Part shown: positions 47,093-57,994 of the stretch, piece by piece
How positions within the stretch are numbered: position 1 is the first letter of the stretch
Layout of the letters: each line of letters starts with the position of its first letter
Assembly (NCBI GenBank): GCA_007922305.1
Contig: ML677344.1
Location: forward strand, 1,021,730-1,085,729
Origin: Dermatemys mawii
Lineage: Eukaryota > Chordata > Testudines > Dermatemydidae
Reading direction: 5' to 3'
DNA: 64,000 nt
The notes under the pieces: generated by a model
What the model was told of the DNA's origin: nothing
The model's database searches: none
The model's input: only the letters and a program-made list of their open reading frames with translations
Position numbers and translations under genes: made by a program

Positions 47093-47378
47093 GGCAGAGC
47101 AGAGGCAGAACCTGGGGGAAAAGGCCGGGGAGAGGGGCAGGGCCTCAGGCTTCCAGTTACCAGCAGTTAGAAATGTGGCCACCCCATGAGTTCTACATAG
47201 ACGGATTCCCCAGTTTGTCACAGTGACACAGCACAGTGAGGTCAGGAAAGGGTTTAATGTCTCTTTGACTGGCCAGTCAGTGATTCAGAGAAGAGGGCCC
47301 AGAACTATGTCACCAGCCAGGTCACTCTGAGAACCAGAGCACCAGGAAAAACCTTTAGGTCCCTTTATGTGTAAAGAG

Positions 47379-48302
47379 CTAGAGCAGCCTATCCTGGATC
47401 TGTCGGGTCCTCACCCCGTAGATGATGGAGTTTAGCACTGGGGGCACCAAGGGGTACATGTTGGACATGAGAATGTGCAAATGCAGATCCACATTGTGCC
47501 CGAAACTTTGCGTGAGAGCGGCAAAGAGATGTGGGATGTAAAAGACTAAGATGACACAGAGGTGGGAGCCACAGGTTCCAAAAGTCTTGAGCCGGGCGTC
47601 CTTTGTGGGGAGGCTGAAGATGGCCCTGAGGATCTGGGTATAGGACATAGCGATAAAAAATACATCCAGACCGATCCCGAAGGCTGCCACAGAGAGGCCA
47701 TAGTAACCACTGATGTGGATGTCGGCAGAGGCCAGCTTCACCATGGCTATGTGCTTGCAGTACGTGTTTGGAATGATGTTAGTTCTGCAATATGGCCACC
47801 TCCTCGCCAGGAAGGGATAGGGCAGTACGAGCACGGCACCGTGCAGCACCACGGACAGGCCAATTTTGGCCAACACAGGTTTTCTAAGGGTGGTGGAATG
47901 TCTCAGGGGATCGCAGATGGCCACATAATGATCAAAAGCCATGGCCACGAGGATCCCAGATTGCATCGCAGTGAAGCTGAGAATGAAGAACATCTGGGTG
48001 AGGCAGGCACTGAAATTGATCTCCCGGGAACTGAACCAGAAGATACTTAACATTTTGGGCAAGATGGAGGTAGACAGGCCCAGGTCGGTGACAGCCAGCA
48101 TGCAGAGGAAATAATATCTGGGGCCATGGAGGCTCAGCTCTGTCTTTACGATGAACAGGATGCCGAAGTTCCCCAAGATGGTTATGGTGTATATGGTGTA
48201 GAAGGGAATGCAGAGCCAGACGTGGGCTGCTTCCAGGCCAAAAATGCCCAGCAGGATGAAGGTGGAGGGGTTGGTGAACTCGGTTGAGTTGGAATCTGAC
48301 AT
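47379..48302 (-). pseudogene. Class I olfactory receptor (family 52-like), nearly full length but degraded
   Basis: Open for 307 codons from MSDSNST; codon 308 is TAG where paralogues have CAG, removing the last 8 residues (QLFTHKGT in the fourth copy). Family-critical positions are altered: IPGLE becomes IFGLE (P21F), PMYYFL becomes PRYYFL (M62R, TM2), DRY becomes DHY (R125H, needed for G-protein coupling), CEHIA becomes CKHIA, the third loop-2 cysteine becomes Ser (C192S), and NPIIY becomes NSIIY (P292S, TM7). A short C-tail alone could be tolerated; the combination suggests relaxed selection. An annotation pipeline could call it intact, so I mark it as a likely pseudogene. Confidence 0.85.
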
Positions 48303-48420
48303 GGAGTAGGGGAGAAGGTGTCCAACGCTGAGGCAGAACGGTGTTTCCTGCATGTACCATACATTCCCTTTACTTCCTGTATGGGCCCAGGATCTAGGGT
48401 GATGGTTGTAGGACAAATAC

Positions 48421-48447
48421 CTGGATGGAGAGACAATGTTAATATAA
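48421..48447 (-). other. 3' splice site upstream of the fifth OR
   Basis: Minus strand: ATATTAACATTGTCTCTCCATCCAG in paralogous position, exon start GTATTTGTCC. Confidence 0.6.
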
Positions 48448-49170
48448 GACACTACATGCACTACTGGAGGCTGTTCTCATGGGTTTAGCAGATTGGTCGC
48501 TATTCACACACTGAAAAATGACATTTTCATTATTCAGATAAATGAATTATGAACAACTGACCCTACTAATGCCAATTCCATGTTTTATGCTGCTCCCTGC
48601 ATCAATAATTCCTACACATTGTGGTGTGGGAAACCTTAATAGGTACCTTTAGGAAACACAAGTGGACACTGGTTATCCCTCATTGGATAATCATTCTAAT
48701 TGGAGGTATTAGAATATGTGGAGCCCATGCTGTGGTTGCCCAGTGCTGCGTCCGGTCAGGAGCTGTGCTCCACTCTGGAGGCGTCCAGCCACTCCCAGCG
48801 GTCACAATCAGGTGAGCCAGAAGCAGGAGAGGAGACCCCTGGTAAGTGGTTTTGCTTTGTGAAGTGCAGAGGTGGGTTGAGGGCAGAGAAATGTACAAGG
48901 CTGGCTGTGTTTGTGCGTGACGGGCATTTCCCAGTACAGCTGGGCAGTATGGCAGAACAGGGGGTTGATGCACACTGAGATTTTACGGGAATCCTCCAGG
49001 GAGATCTCTAGGAAACTTTCCTGCAGGCAGAGCCGCTTTGTTCCTTCCCCCATTGAGGGACACTTTCTTGCACCATTCTGCAATTACTTGGGCAAGGACC
49101 AAAGCAGCACACAGGTAAGCAGCATAGAGACCAGGGCTGAAACTGCAAGCATGTAGTAGATGCACCCTTA

Positions 49171-50322
49171 GAATCACAGAATCATAAAATATCAGGGTTG
49201 GAAGGGACCTCAGGAGGTCATCTAGTCCAACCCTCTGCTCAAAGCAGGACCAACCTCAACTAAATCATCCCAGTCAGGGATTTGTCAAGCCTGACCTTAA
49301 AAACCTCTAAGGAAGGAGATTCCACCATCTCCCTAGGTAACCCATTCCATGCTTCACCATCCTCCTAGTGAAAAAGCTTTTCCTAATATCCAACCTAAAC
49401 CTCCCCCTCTCTGACCTGAGATCCTTGCTCCCTGTTCTGTCATCTGCTACCACTGAGATCCATCTAGATCCATCCTCGTTGGAACTGCCTTTCAGGTAGT
49501 TGAAAGCTGCTATCAAATTCACCTCGTTCTTCTCTTCTGCAGACTAAACAATCCCAGTTCTCTCAGCCTCTCCGCATAACTCATGTGCTCCAGCCCTCTA
49601 ATCATTTTTGTTGCCTTCTGCTGGATTCTTTCCAATATTTCCACATCCTTCTTGTAGCATGGGGCCCCAAACTGGACACAGTACTCCTGATGAGGCCTCA
49701 CAAGTGCTGAATAGAGGGGAATGATCACGTCCCTCGATCTGCTGGCAATGCCCCTACTTATACAATCCAAAATGCCGTTAGCCTTCTTGGCAACAAGGGC
49801 ATACTGTTGACTCATATCCAGCTTCTCATCCACTGTAAACCCTAGGTCCTTTTCTGCAGAACTGCTGCCTAGCCATTCAGTCCCTAGTCTGTAGCTGTGC
49901 ATGGGATTCTTCTGTCCAAAGTGCAGGACTCTGTACTTGTCCATGTTGAATCCCGTCAGATTTCTTTTGGCCCAATCCTCTAATTTGTCTAGGTGCGTCT
50001 GTATCCTATCCCTACCCTCCAGCGTATCTACCACTCCTCCCAGTTTAATGTTATCTGAAAACTTCCTGAGGGTGCAGTCCACACCATCCTCCAGCACATT
50101 AGTGAAAATATTGAACAAAACCAGCCCCAGGGCCGACCGTTGGGGCACTCCACTTATTTTTGGCTGCCAACTAGACATGGAGCCATTGATCACTATCCGT
50201 TGAGCCTGACAACGTAGCCAGCTTTCTATCCAGATTTGTCCATTTATCCAGCCCATACTTCTTTAACTTGCTGGCAAGAATGCTGTGGGAGACTGATTCA
50301 AAAACTTTGCTAAAGTCAAGTC
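49171..50322 (-). mobile_element. CR1 LINE (minus), with a 245-codon RT frame
   Basis: The minus frame 50256-49519 is open through [77 protein letters not shown] and [20 protein letters not shown]. This is the palm and C-terminus of CR1 reverse transcriptase. The catalytic FADD reads FSDN, so it would be inactive. The 3' tail is at 49171. Same site as 28919-30056. Confidence 0.9.
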
Positions 50323-50519
50323 ACACCCTTGTTTCCTTGCTTACCCTCAGAAGAGAGGTACTGGTCACAATTACTCCCACCTGTGGAAAAGGATGGGAAA
50401 CTTTAGAGTGTTGTTCCCAGAGAAGTGCCCCATGACCTCTTTTACATGGCTTTTCTTCCACGCACAACGTCCCCTGCCCCTGGGAACACTCACCATGCTT
50501 GTAGTGTTCACCGGCATTG

Positions 50520-50643
50520 TAGGGTGACCAGACAGCAAATGTGGAAAATCGGGACCGGAGATGGGGGGTAATAGGAGCCTATATAAGAAAAAGACCCAAA
50601 AATCAGGATTGTCCCTATAAAATTGGGACATCTGGTCACCCTA
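50520..50643. mobile_element. 124-bp TA-flanked MITE (unit 5 copy)
   Basis: TAGGGTGACCAG...CTGGTCACCCTA; near-identical to 30254-30377 in the same position. Confidence 0.8.
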
Positions 50644-50849
50644 CCAGAATGTGTGGTTGTCAAGGTTCAGCGGGAAAGTAATTGGTGTTGTACGAGCACT
50701 GTATTTTAATGTAGGATTTCAATTCTGTACATGTACTTAACAATAATGCCTCTGTTTATTTTTACCTGTGCTTCACCAGATATGTCCTTGAAAGGAGGCA
50801 CCCCCTCCACTGGAGAATGTGCCTGACAGAGAGAGAGAGATTTAAAGAT

Positions 50850-51150
50850 CATCATCTATTTATCTCATTAGAAAGACAATCAAGCAGAGACTTCCGTGGG
50901 GAGAAAACCCTGGGTACTAATGGGCTCTGTAATCTAGTTTAGAAAGGCAGAGCAAGACCCAATGGCTGGAAGCTGAAACCAGACAAATTACAATAGGAAA
51001 TAAGGGCCAAACGATTAGCACTCAGGGTGTTTAACTGTTGGGACAAACTGCAAAGGGAAGTGGTGGATTCTCCAAGTCCCCATGTCTGCAGATCCAGACT
51101 GGATGCTTTTCTGGAAGATCTGCTTGAGGGCTTGTCTACACTAAACACTA
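50850..51150 (+). mobile_element. LINE 3' tail relic (unit 5)
   Basis: Nearly identical to 30590-30890; broken by the hAT fragment at 51154. Confidence 0.55.
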
Positions 51151-51153
51151 CAG

Positions 51154-51900
51154 CAGGGGTTGGCAACCTTTTAGCAGTGATGTGCCGAGTCTTCATTTAT
51201 TCACTCTAATTTAAGGTTTCGTGTGCCAGTGATACAGTTGAACATGTTTAGAAGGTGTCTTTCTATAAGTTTATAATATGTAACTAAACTATTGTTGTAT
51301 GTAAAGTAAATAAGGTTTTTTAAACATTTAAGAAGCTTCATTTAAAAGAAAATTAAAATGCAGAACCCCAAGGCCTGGTGGCCAGGACCTGGGCAGTGCT
51401 GATTTTCAGTGGCTCTAGAGCTCCTCTCCTCCCCTCCTCTTCCTCGCCCCGCAGCTCAACGCGGCCAGGGATGGGCTGGGCGCTCCGCGGGGGAGCACAG
51501 CAGCGTATCTGTGGTAGTGTGTCTGCAGTAGCATGCTGGGGGGATTGGAGAAGGGGCAGAGGTTGGATAGGCATGGGAGTCCCAGCAGTCTGTCAGGGGA
51601 CAGGTAGGAGATCGGGTCCTAGGGGAGCAGTTGGGGCGGGGGGGAGGCGTTCTCAGGAGGGGCAGCTGGGGACAAGGAGAAGGAAGGCTTAGATAGGGGG
51701 TGGGATTCTGGGGGACAGTTAGGGGCAGTCCTGGGAGAGGGTGATCAGGGGACTAGGAACAGGGCGGGTTGGATGGGCTGGGAGTTCTGTGGGGGACAGT
51801 CAGGGGGGCAGGAAGCAGGAGGGAGCGGATGGGGGAAGGGTTACCCCCCCACCCATGAGTGTCCTTTTTTCTTGAAAGTTCAAATATGGTAACTTCACCC
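51154..51900 (+). mobile_element. hAT transposon, left half, GC-rich interior
   Basis: Starts CAGGGGTTGGCAACC. The first 260 bp match the fragment at 14130-14440 in reverse. The G-rich interior shares phrases with 53780-54070 (GGCTTAGATAGGGGGTGG, GACAGTCAGGGG), so the two belong to related families. The right terminus was not found. Confidence 0.55.
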
Positions 51901-52524
51901 CTCCTTCCCGGGCTGCGGCCCAGTGCCCCCCCGGGAGCTCCTGCAGCAGATGCATCATGGGCGTTGACCCCATGGGCCCCCCGGTTTTCCCCCTCGGGCT
52001 CTGCGGCTCCCGGGCATGTGAACTGCTGCTGCCGCCCCTCCCAGAGCAGGCTCAGGGCCCCGTGCCCTGGCCAGGGGAAGCTTGGCCTCTGAGGGCAGCC
52101 CGCTCCCGCCACGCCCGGACTCATGCCATGGACAAGGACCAGGAGCTTGTGAAGGTGGAGGATGTCAGCATGGTGCAGAAGCTGCTGCAGCGGCCCAAGC
52201 CTAGCAAAGCCAGTGAGTGGACCCACGGTTCAGGGCAGCGGGGGCGGGGAGGGGAGGGCTCATGGGGGAGGTGGGGGCTGTGCACCCTCCAGGGGAGCTC
52301 AGCGGGGTGGGGAGGAAGGAACCTGGTCTGGGGAGTAGCCCCTGGTCGTGGCTGGCCCCTGGGGTCTATAAAGGTTCATTGGGATTTGCCCCTCAATGAA
52401 CCGATGTGCAAGGGGGAGGGGGGGCGCAAGGTGGAAGTTTCGCCTAGGGCCCAAAATATCTTTGCACTGGCCCTGGCCCTGTCACACAGGGTTCAGGCTC
52501 TACTCTTGCTCTAATTTTCTAGGC
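51900..52524 (+). other. GC-rich segment with a possible unidentified coding exon
   Basis: The plus frame 51957-52514 contains, from an ATG at 52128, MDKDQELVKVEDVSMVQKLL, then QRPKPSKA, and meets a donor-like CCA/GTGAGTGG at 52212/52213. The composition (Glu/Asp/Lys/Leu mix, not low complexity) is unlike the repeat-derived frames around it. I do not recognise the protein. It may be a captured first exon, a transposon gene fragment or chance. After about 52390 the text (GTTTCGCCTAGGGC, TTGCACTGGCCCTG) looks like another MITE terminus. Confidence 0.3.
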
Positions 52525-54141
52525 CAGGCCTGCAGAACATACGGCCCGTGGGCCACGTGTGGCCTGACTGGGCTCACTGCCTGGCCCGCGGGAGGTGAGC
52601 AGGGGCGGGGCCAGGCAATGGAGACAGGCAGGAGCAGGGCACCGGCAAGCCAGCCCGCGGGGGGGAAGGCTGAGCTGCTGGGAGGTGGGGCTGAGGACTG
52701 AGCGGGGCTGGGGAGATTAGCCCGGGGAAGGGGGAGAGGGAGGAGAATGTGCAGGTCCGCGTGTTCAGAAGCTGCGAGCTAGCACGGGGGGAAAGGTGTT
52801 CTGGTCCCGCAGTGCTGAGGTGCGGGGGGTGGGGTGCAGTCAGCATGGTAGGAAGGGAAGCCAAGTGGGCGGAAGCCCCCTCTGCCCCCACCATTTCTGT
52901 GACTGCTGAGTTGCACAGCTGGGTAGAAAACAGAAAGTGGGGCTCAGCTCCCTGGAATTTGCAGCTGGACACCACCTCCTGGGTCCTAGTGCTGGCTGAG
53001 CTCCCTCCTGTGTGCTGAGGGCAGGGGGAAAGAGGCAGTGGGGAAGGAAGGGGTGGGATGGGGAGGAGATGGAGCCATGGGGAAGGGACATGGGGAAGAG
53101 AAAGGGATGGGGGAAGTGGGGGCCCAGCATGCAGATCCCTTGGCAGCAGCTGGGGCTCCCCTCATAAGGAGGTCCATCATACCCTCACCCTGACAAGCCC
53201 CACCTCCCCTGCATTTGTACCATCCTGATGAGCCCCCCCAGACACTCTCCCCACTGAGCCTCAACCTCCTGCACCTGGACCCCACCCAAATGAACCCCAA
53301 CTCCCCTGCGCCCAACCTCTCCCCCGACCTCCTACCACTTTCACTTGGACCCCCCCTGCAGATTCCCATTGCCCCTGCCCCACAAAGAACCTTCTTACCA
53401 CCCCCCCCATGGAACCCTCTTACCCCCCCCAACCCTCTTACCCCCATCTGGATCCCCGCCACACTAAGTCCCACTGCACTTGGATTCCGCTGCCAGGCTG
53501 AGCATCTTTGCCCACATCTGGTGTGCCTGCTGCAAAAGAGGCAGGGCCCCAGGGTGTTTCTGTGGCAGGCATAGCCCTTGTGCTGTGGCACAAGGGGGTG
53601 CTAGGCAGTGGGGGAGATCTGCGTGTCTCAGGGCACTGCGCAGTGGGGGCCTGTGTGGGGCATTGTTTAGTTGTGGTAGTGGGGCTGTGAGGAAGGGCAA
53701 TGGGAGGGAGGAGAAATCTGTGTGTATTGGGAAATTAGTGAGTGGGGGGGTTCTGTGTGGGGTGCTGGAATAGTGCCGCCGCGTGGCAGCTGTGGGTTGG
53801 ATGGGGCGTGTGAGTCCCGGGGGTCTGTCTGGGTGCAGGGGTGTGGATAAGGGTCAGGGCAAGCAGGGAGCGAAGAGGGTTGGGAGTCCCAGGGGTCTGC
53901 CTGGGGGCGGGGGTGTGGATTAGGGTCGGGGCAGTCAGGGGACTGGTAGGATCCTAGTGGGGCAGTTAGGGTTGGGGGGTTTCAGGAGGGGACAGTCAGT
54001 GGTCAAGGAGCAGGGAGGCTTAGATAGGGGGTGGCGGCCGGGGGAGGGAGTGGATGGGGGGTGAGGGCAGAGCTTTTCAGCCCGCAGCTGTGTTTTTTTC
54101 AGTAATATGGCCCTCACTGCTTTCCAAGTTGTGCAGGCCTG
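52525..54141. mobile_element. GC-rich non-autonomous hAT transposon
   Basis: 1,617 bp, termini CAGGCCTGCAGAAC...TTGTGCAGGCCTG, perfect 8-bp duplication TTCTAGGC (52517-52524, 54142-54149). The paralogous empty site is GGTTTTCTAGGCCCACAC near 10689-10706. The interior is G-rich on the plus strand except for a C-rich, proline-coding stretch at 53190-53470. No transposase motif seen. Confidence 0.9.
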
Positions 54142-54149
54142 TTCTAGGC

Positions 54150-55664
54150 CCACTCTCAGGGTACAGCTTCCATTCTAGTACCTCCCTATGGTAGCAGAGA
54201 TCTGCACGCTAAGTGCCAGGGCCATGGGACTAGTTTTGGCTTGGTTTCCCCAGACTCTCCAATTGCTTCTCCAACACACTCTGCCCAGAGCTCCCCCTCT
54301 GGCATATTCTATCTCTTTCAGAGCACAGGATCATTAAAGCAAACAGACCCAGGCCTGGCAAAAGCGGGTGGCTAAAACAATTCCTCTACTTTAGCCCGCA
54401 TAAGAGATACCTGGATTCAGTTAAACACAATCCGACACCTGCACTCCATTCTCTGCCTCTGTGTCCTCACTGCCCTGAAGCGTTCTTTGGGATTTGGACA
54501 GAGCCCTCTAGGGTGTCCAGGGACCACCTCCTGCAACTCCCGGCTTCTTCTCCATCTGGAGTCTGTCTTTCTGCTGCAGCCACAGACCTTCAACCAAAGA
54601 GTCCCCTCTGCTGCCTGTGTGCTTCTCTTCTGCCCCAGCTTCTTATGACTTATCCAGTCTTTTTGTTTTTAAAGGGCTGGACCAACATTGTCTCTCTCTT
54701 GTCCCTCTTCTGGGAAGGTTCCATTCCTTCCAAGCCCACCGCTCTGCAGATAAGCTGGAGAAAACTGATGTTGTCTAGAATACAGTCATTTCTTGCTTTT
54801 GTTCAGGCAAGATCTTGTTAGGGCTGGTCTTTAATGACCAACCTATTTATAGATAGATGCCTCCATCCTAGCCTCCTGCCTTTGAGCACAAGGAGCATGA
54901 TCAAAGAGTACGGAAAAAGCCCAAAGACATGATACAGATGGCTGATACAATCAAATGAGAGTTAATATGTGTGACCCAGGATCAGAAAGGGTTATGCAAC
55001 TAGCAGGCTAATTGACCCAAATTCAACTTTTCAAGATATATTAGAGAAGTATATAAATGGTCATTAGGACTATTCCTCATAAATAGCAAAATAGCCATGG
55101 GAAATGGACTGAAGCTTTGAAATGCAACCCTGTATTGTTAGAGAATTAGAGGTAACACTGACTGTATGTGTTTATGTATATCATGTTAGATGTGAACCAG
55201 GTAAACAGATAATTCCTCTCTGTTGGTATATCTGTTGATTCAAAGATCAAAAGAAAATATTAACATTTAAATTAAACTTGGGTGTAATAAGTTCATTGTC
55301 AATACTTCTCATTGATGTTTGTAGTAAACTACCTGTGAAACGTTAAATGGAACTTACCTTATGCTAATGAATTACCTGGATATATATAGGAAATAGGTAT
55401 TTCTACATCAAAGCAACTATTCTTCATTATCATAGACTGCCAGTAGTCTATAAAAGACTACTTGGGTCCTGATCCTTTCATCTCAAATCCTCTTAAGCGT
55501 CATCAGGGGAAGCTCAAATCACAACACTGAGTTCAATTGTGGATCACCCTGATATTGAAAATTGGACTGCAACCTGAGGATAAATTCTGAGAGAACTCTT
55601 TATAATTCTAACGCTCACCATCTCTACTATGAAACTGACGTAAGAATTCTATTCCTATGCCTAT
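54150..55664. other. No gene seen; unit remnants and unclassified AT-rich sequence
   Basis: 54150-54215 continues the 10700-10760 homology. 54815-54870 matches 22630-22690. 54900-55480 is AT-rich with no match noted in this window. 55500-55664 matches 34290-34455. Confidence 0.5.
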
Positions 55665-56398
55665 TGTTGTGATATAGATATTCATGCCTTTCTGCAAAAG
55701 TCTATACTTTAAGAATTTAGGTATATTCTTATCACTTAGCTAGTTATAGAGGTACAAAACAAGAATCAAAATCACAGTCTGCCTGTTTATAGGTCTTCTT
55801 TCACTATGATAGTCTAAGGCCGTGTTCTTAGGCTAAGGTCTTTGGCTAAGCAGCAGAGACAGCCATAATCTGGGAAGCAAACGGTCACATCCTCACATTC
55901 CAAACTAATCACTTTGAAATAATGCAATCTGGGACTGTTAGAAAGGTGATCCAATCTATCACCTCCAGAGAAAGGGAAGAGCTGAGAAGATTTAAAGAAA
56001 ACCTAGTATGAAAGCATCCTGTCTCGCAAGAACTCACTTATCCATAGCTGGGATGTGAAATCCTCATTTCTTTGTTGTTCTATCACTGTAGTCCCCACTT
56101 CCCCATTGTTTGTCTGTCTAATCTCTGGTTCTGGGATTGTTTCTGTCTGCTGTATAATTAATTTTGCTGGGTGCAAACCAATTAAGGTGGTGGGATATAA
56201 CTGGTTTTATAATCATGTTACAATATGTTAGGATTGGTTAGTTAAATTTCAGTAAAAGGTGTGGTTAAAATAGCTAAGCAGAACTCAAGTTTTAAAATAT
56301 AGTCTGCAGTCAATCAGGAACTAAGTGGGGTATTGTTGTTCTGTGTTCATACAAGAAAGACCAGGGAAGTAAGCGGGCAAAGGAATATGCCCCTAACA
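55665..56398. mobile_element. Probable solo LTR
   Basis: 734 bp with ends TGTTGTGATATAG...CCCCTAACA. Flanks CCTAT (55660-55664) and TCTAT (56399-56403) are a possible 5-bp duplication with one mismatch. The uninterrupted counterpart lies at about 34450-34465. The orientation is not clear. Confidence 0.5.
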
Positions 56399-56552
56399 TC
56401 TATGTATAATGATGTCTGGTGACTGCAGAGTGGAGGGAGGCGGTTGGGTCATCACTCGGGGCTATCTCCTACCTGGAGGCAGGCTCCTTGTCAGACTGCA
56501 GCAGCTCCTGTCTCAGCCCCGGAGCAGAGGGAGCCCAGCTGGACATGGAGAT

Positions 56553-57722
56553 TGTGATGGGTTGTACACCCGGGGTGATGCCTTGGAAGCTGTTGGAGCT
56601 GCTGCACCCCAAACCATTCAGCTGGTTCGCTGCTCCCCCTGCTCTGCTGGTGATGGACAGCCATCCCCTCCAGGCCCTGTGATCACGCAACACGACAGCA
56701 GGCAGCACAAACACTCCCAACTAAGTTACCTGAGTGCTTTACCTAAGCCACTCATGGACCAACAATGGAGGCACCAGCTCATTTCCTATCTCCCTGGCCT
56801 GACAACCTACTGGAGCATGAATCCAGAATTAGACTGTCTGGCACTGCACAGCGATATGTATGGCATAAACTCATTAAATAGTCCGCTCCCCCCTCGATGG
56901 AGGGAAAATATTCACCTCCCTTTGCTTCAGAGCTAAGATTCCCAAACACTCATAAAACACACTGGTTAAGATAAAACATAAATCAGGTTTATTAAATACA
57001 GAAGGATAGATGTTAAGTGATTATAAGTGATATCAAACAGATCAAGGCAGCTTACCTTGGAAATCAAACAAACTTGCAATCTAAGACTTGTACACACTCG
57101 ATAGGATTTGAATCACCAATATCTCACCCTCACTGATGATACAAGCAGTCTTACAGCGTACTGAGTCACAGGCTGCATCTGCTGTGCAGTTTGGGTCCCG
57201 CTCCTGCATTCAAAGTCCTTTGTCTTCCAGAGATTCTTGTAGGTGCTCAGTTGTGGGGGGGTGAAGACGAGCGATTATGTTATTCTGCATCTTTTATAGT
57301 TTCTTCCAAGTAGCTGGAAAGTTTATGTATGTGATGTGGGAGGTCTTCCCCCATTGCCCAAACATTCTCCATTGTCATCGTACTCTCTCCGAGGAGACTT
57401 ACATATACAGAGTTCCTGCGCTAGTGGGTTCTTCCCTCGATGAGTGTTGATGACACCTAGTAAGACTGTCTGGCTACTCCACTGACGTACCTGAAAGTCT
57501 GGTTTTAGGTGTTTCCAGACTCACATCACACTTTAGTAATTCACTCATAGCAAGATTTCATAGCTTCACATACAATGACAACACATACAACCCAAGGAGA
57601 TATCAATTATGAGAAGATCAAGACCTTTAGAATGATACCTCAAAGGGCATACTTTGTACAAAATATACCATAAGTACAACCGCTTGGAAAATATGGGGTG
57701 CTTTTGGGTGCAGAGTGTCACA
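56553..57722 (-). mobile_element. LTR of the TGTGACACTCTGCA family, uninterrupted copy
   Basis: 1,170 bp. Minus strand TGTGACACTCTGCA...CCCATCACA. Best full-length representative of the family in the window. Plus-strand landmarks: GGTTTATTAAATACAGAAGG (about 56985) and TTTTATAGTTTCTTCC. Sits 270 bp downstream of the sixth OR. Confidence 0.65.
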
Positions 57723-57994
57723 GGGATGAGCCTAAGTGTGAGAGATGATGGGGAGGAAAGGAGGGAGTGTGGGGAGGGGGGAAGAGGCAGAGCAGGGGTG
57801 TAACCTTGGTGGAAGAAGCAGGACAGAGAGGTGGGGCCTCAGGCTTCCAGTTACCAGCAATTAGAAAGATGGCATGTGTTGTACAGACCTCCAGTCTCTG
57901 GCTAGTCAGAGATTCAGGGAAGAGGTCCAGAACTATGTCACCAGCCAGTTCTGCATGGAGCTCGATCTGAGAGTCAGAGCACCAGGAGAAAACT

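Larger units (their letters stand above)
48680..50850 (+). mobile_element. Harbinger copy (unit 5), interrupted by CR1 and MITE
   Basis: Collinear with 27840-30560 minus the LINE at 28050. 48700-48978 carries the SANT-exon acidic tail and donor CTGGTAAGTGG. Left terminus and transposase absent. Confidence 0.65.
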
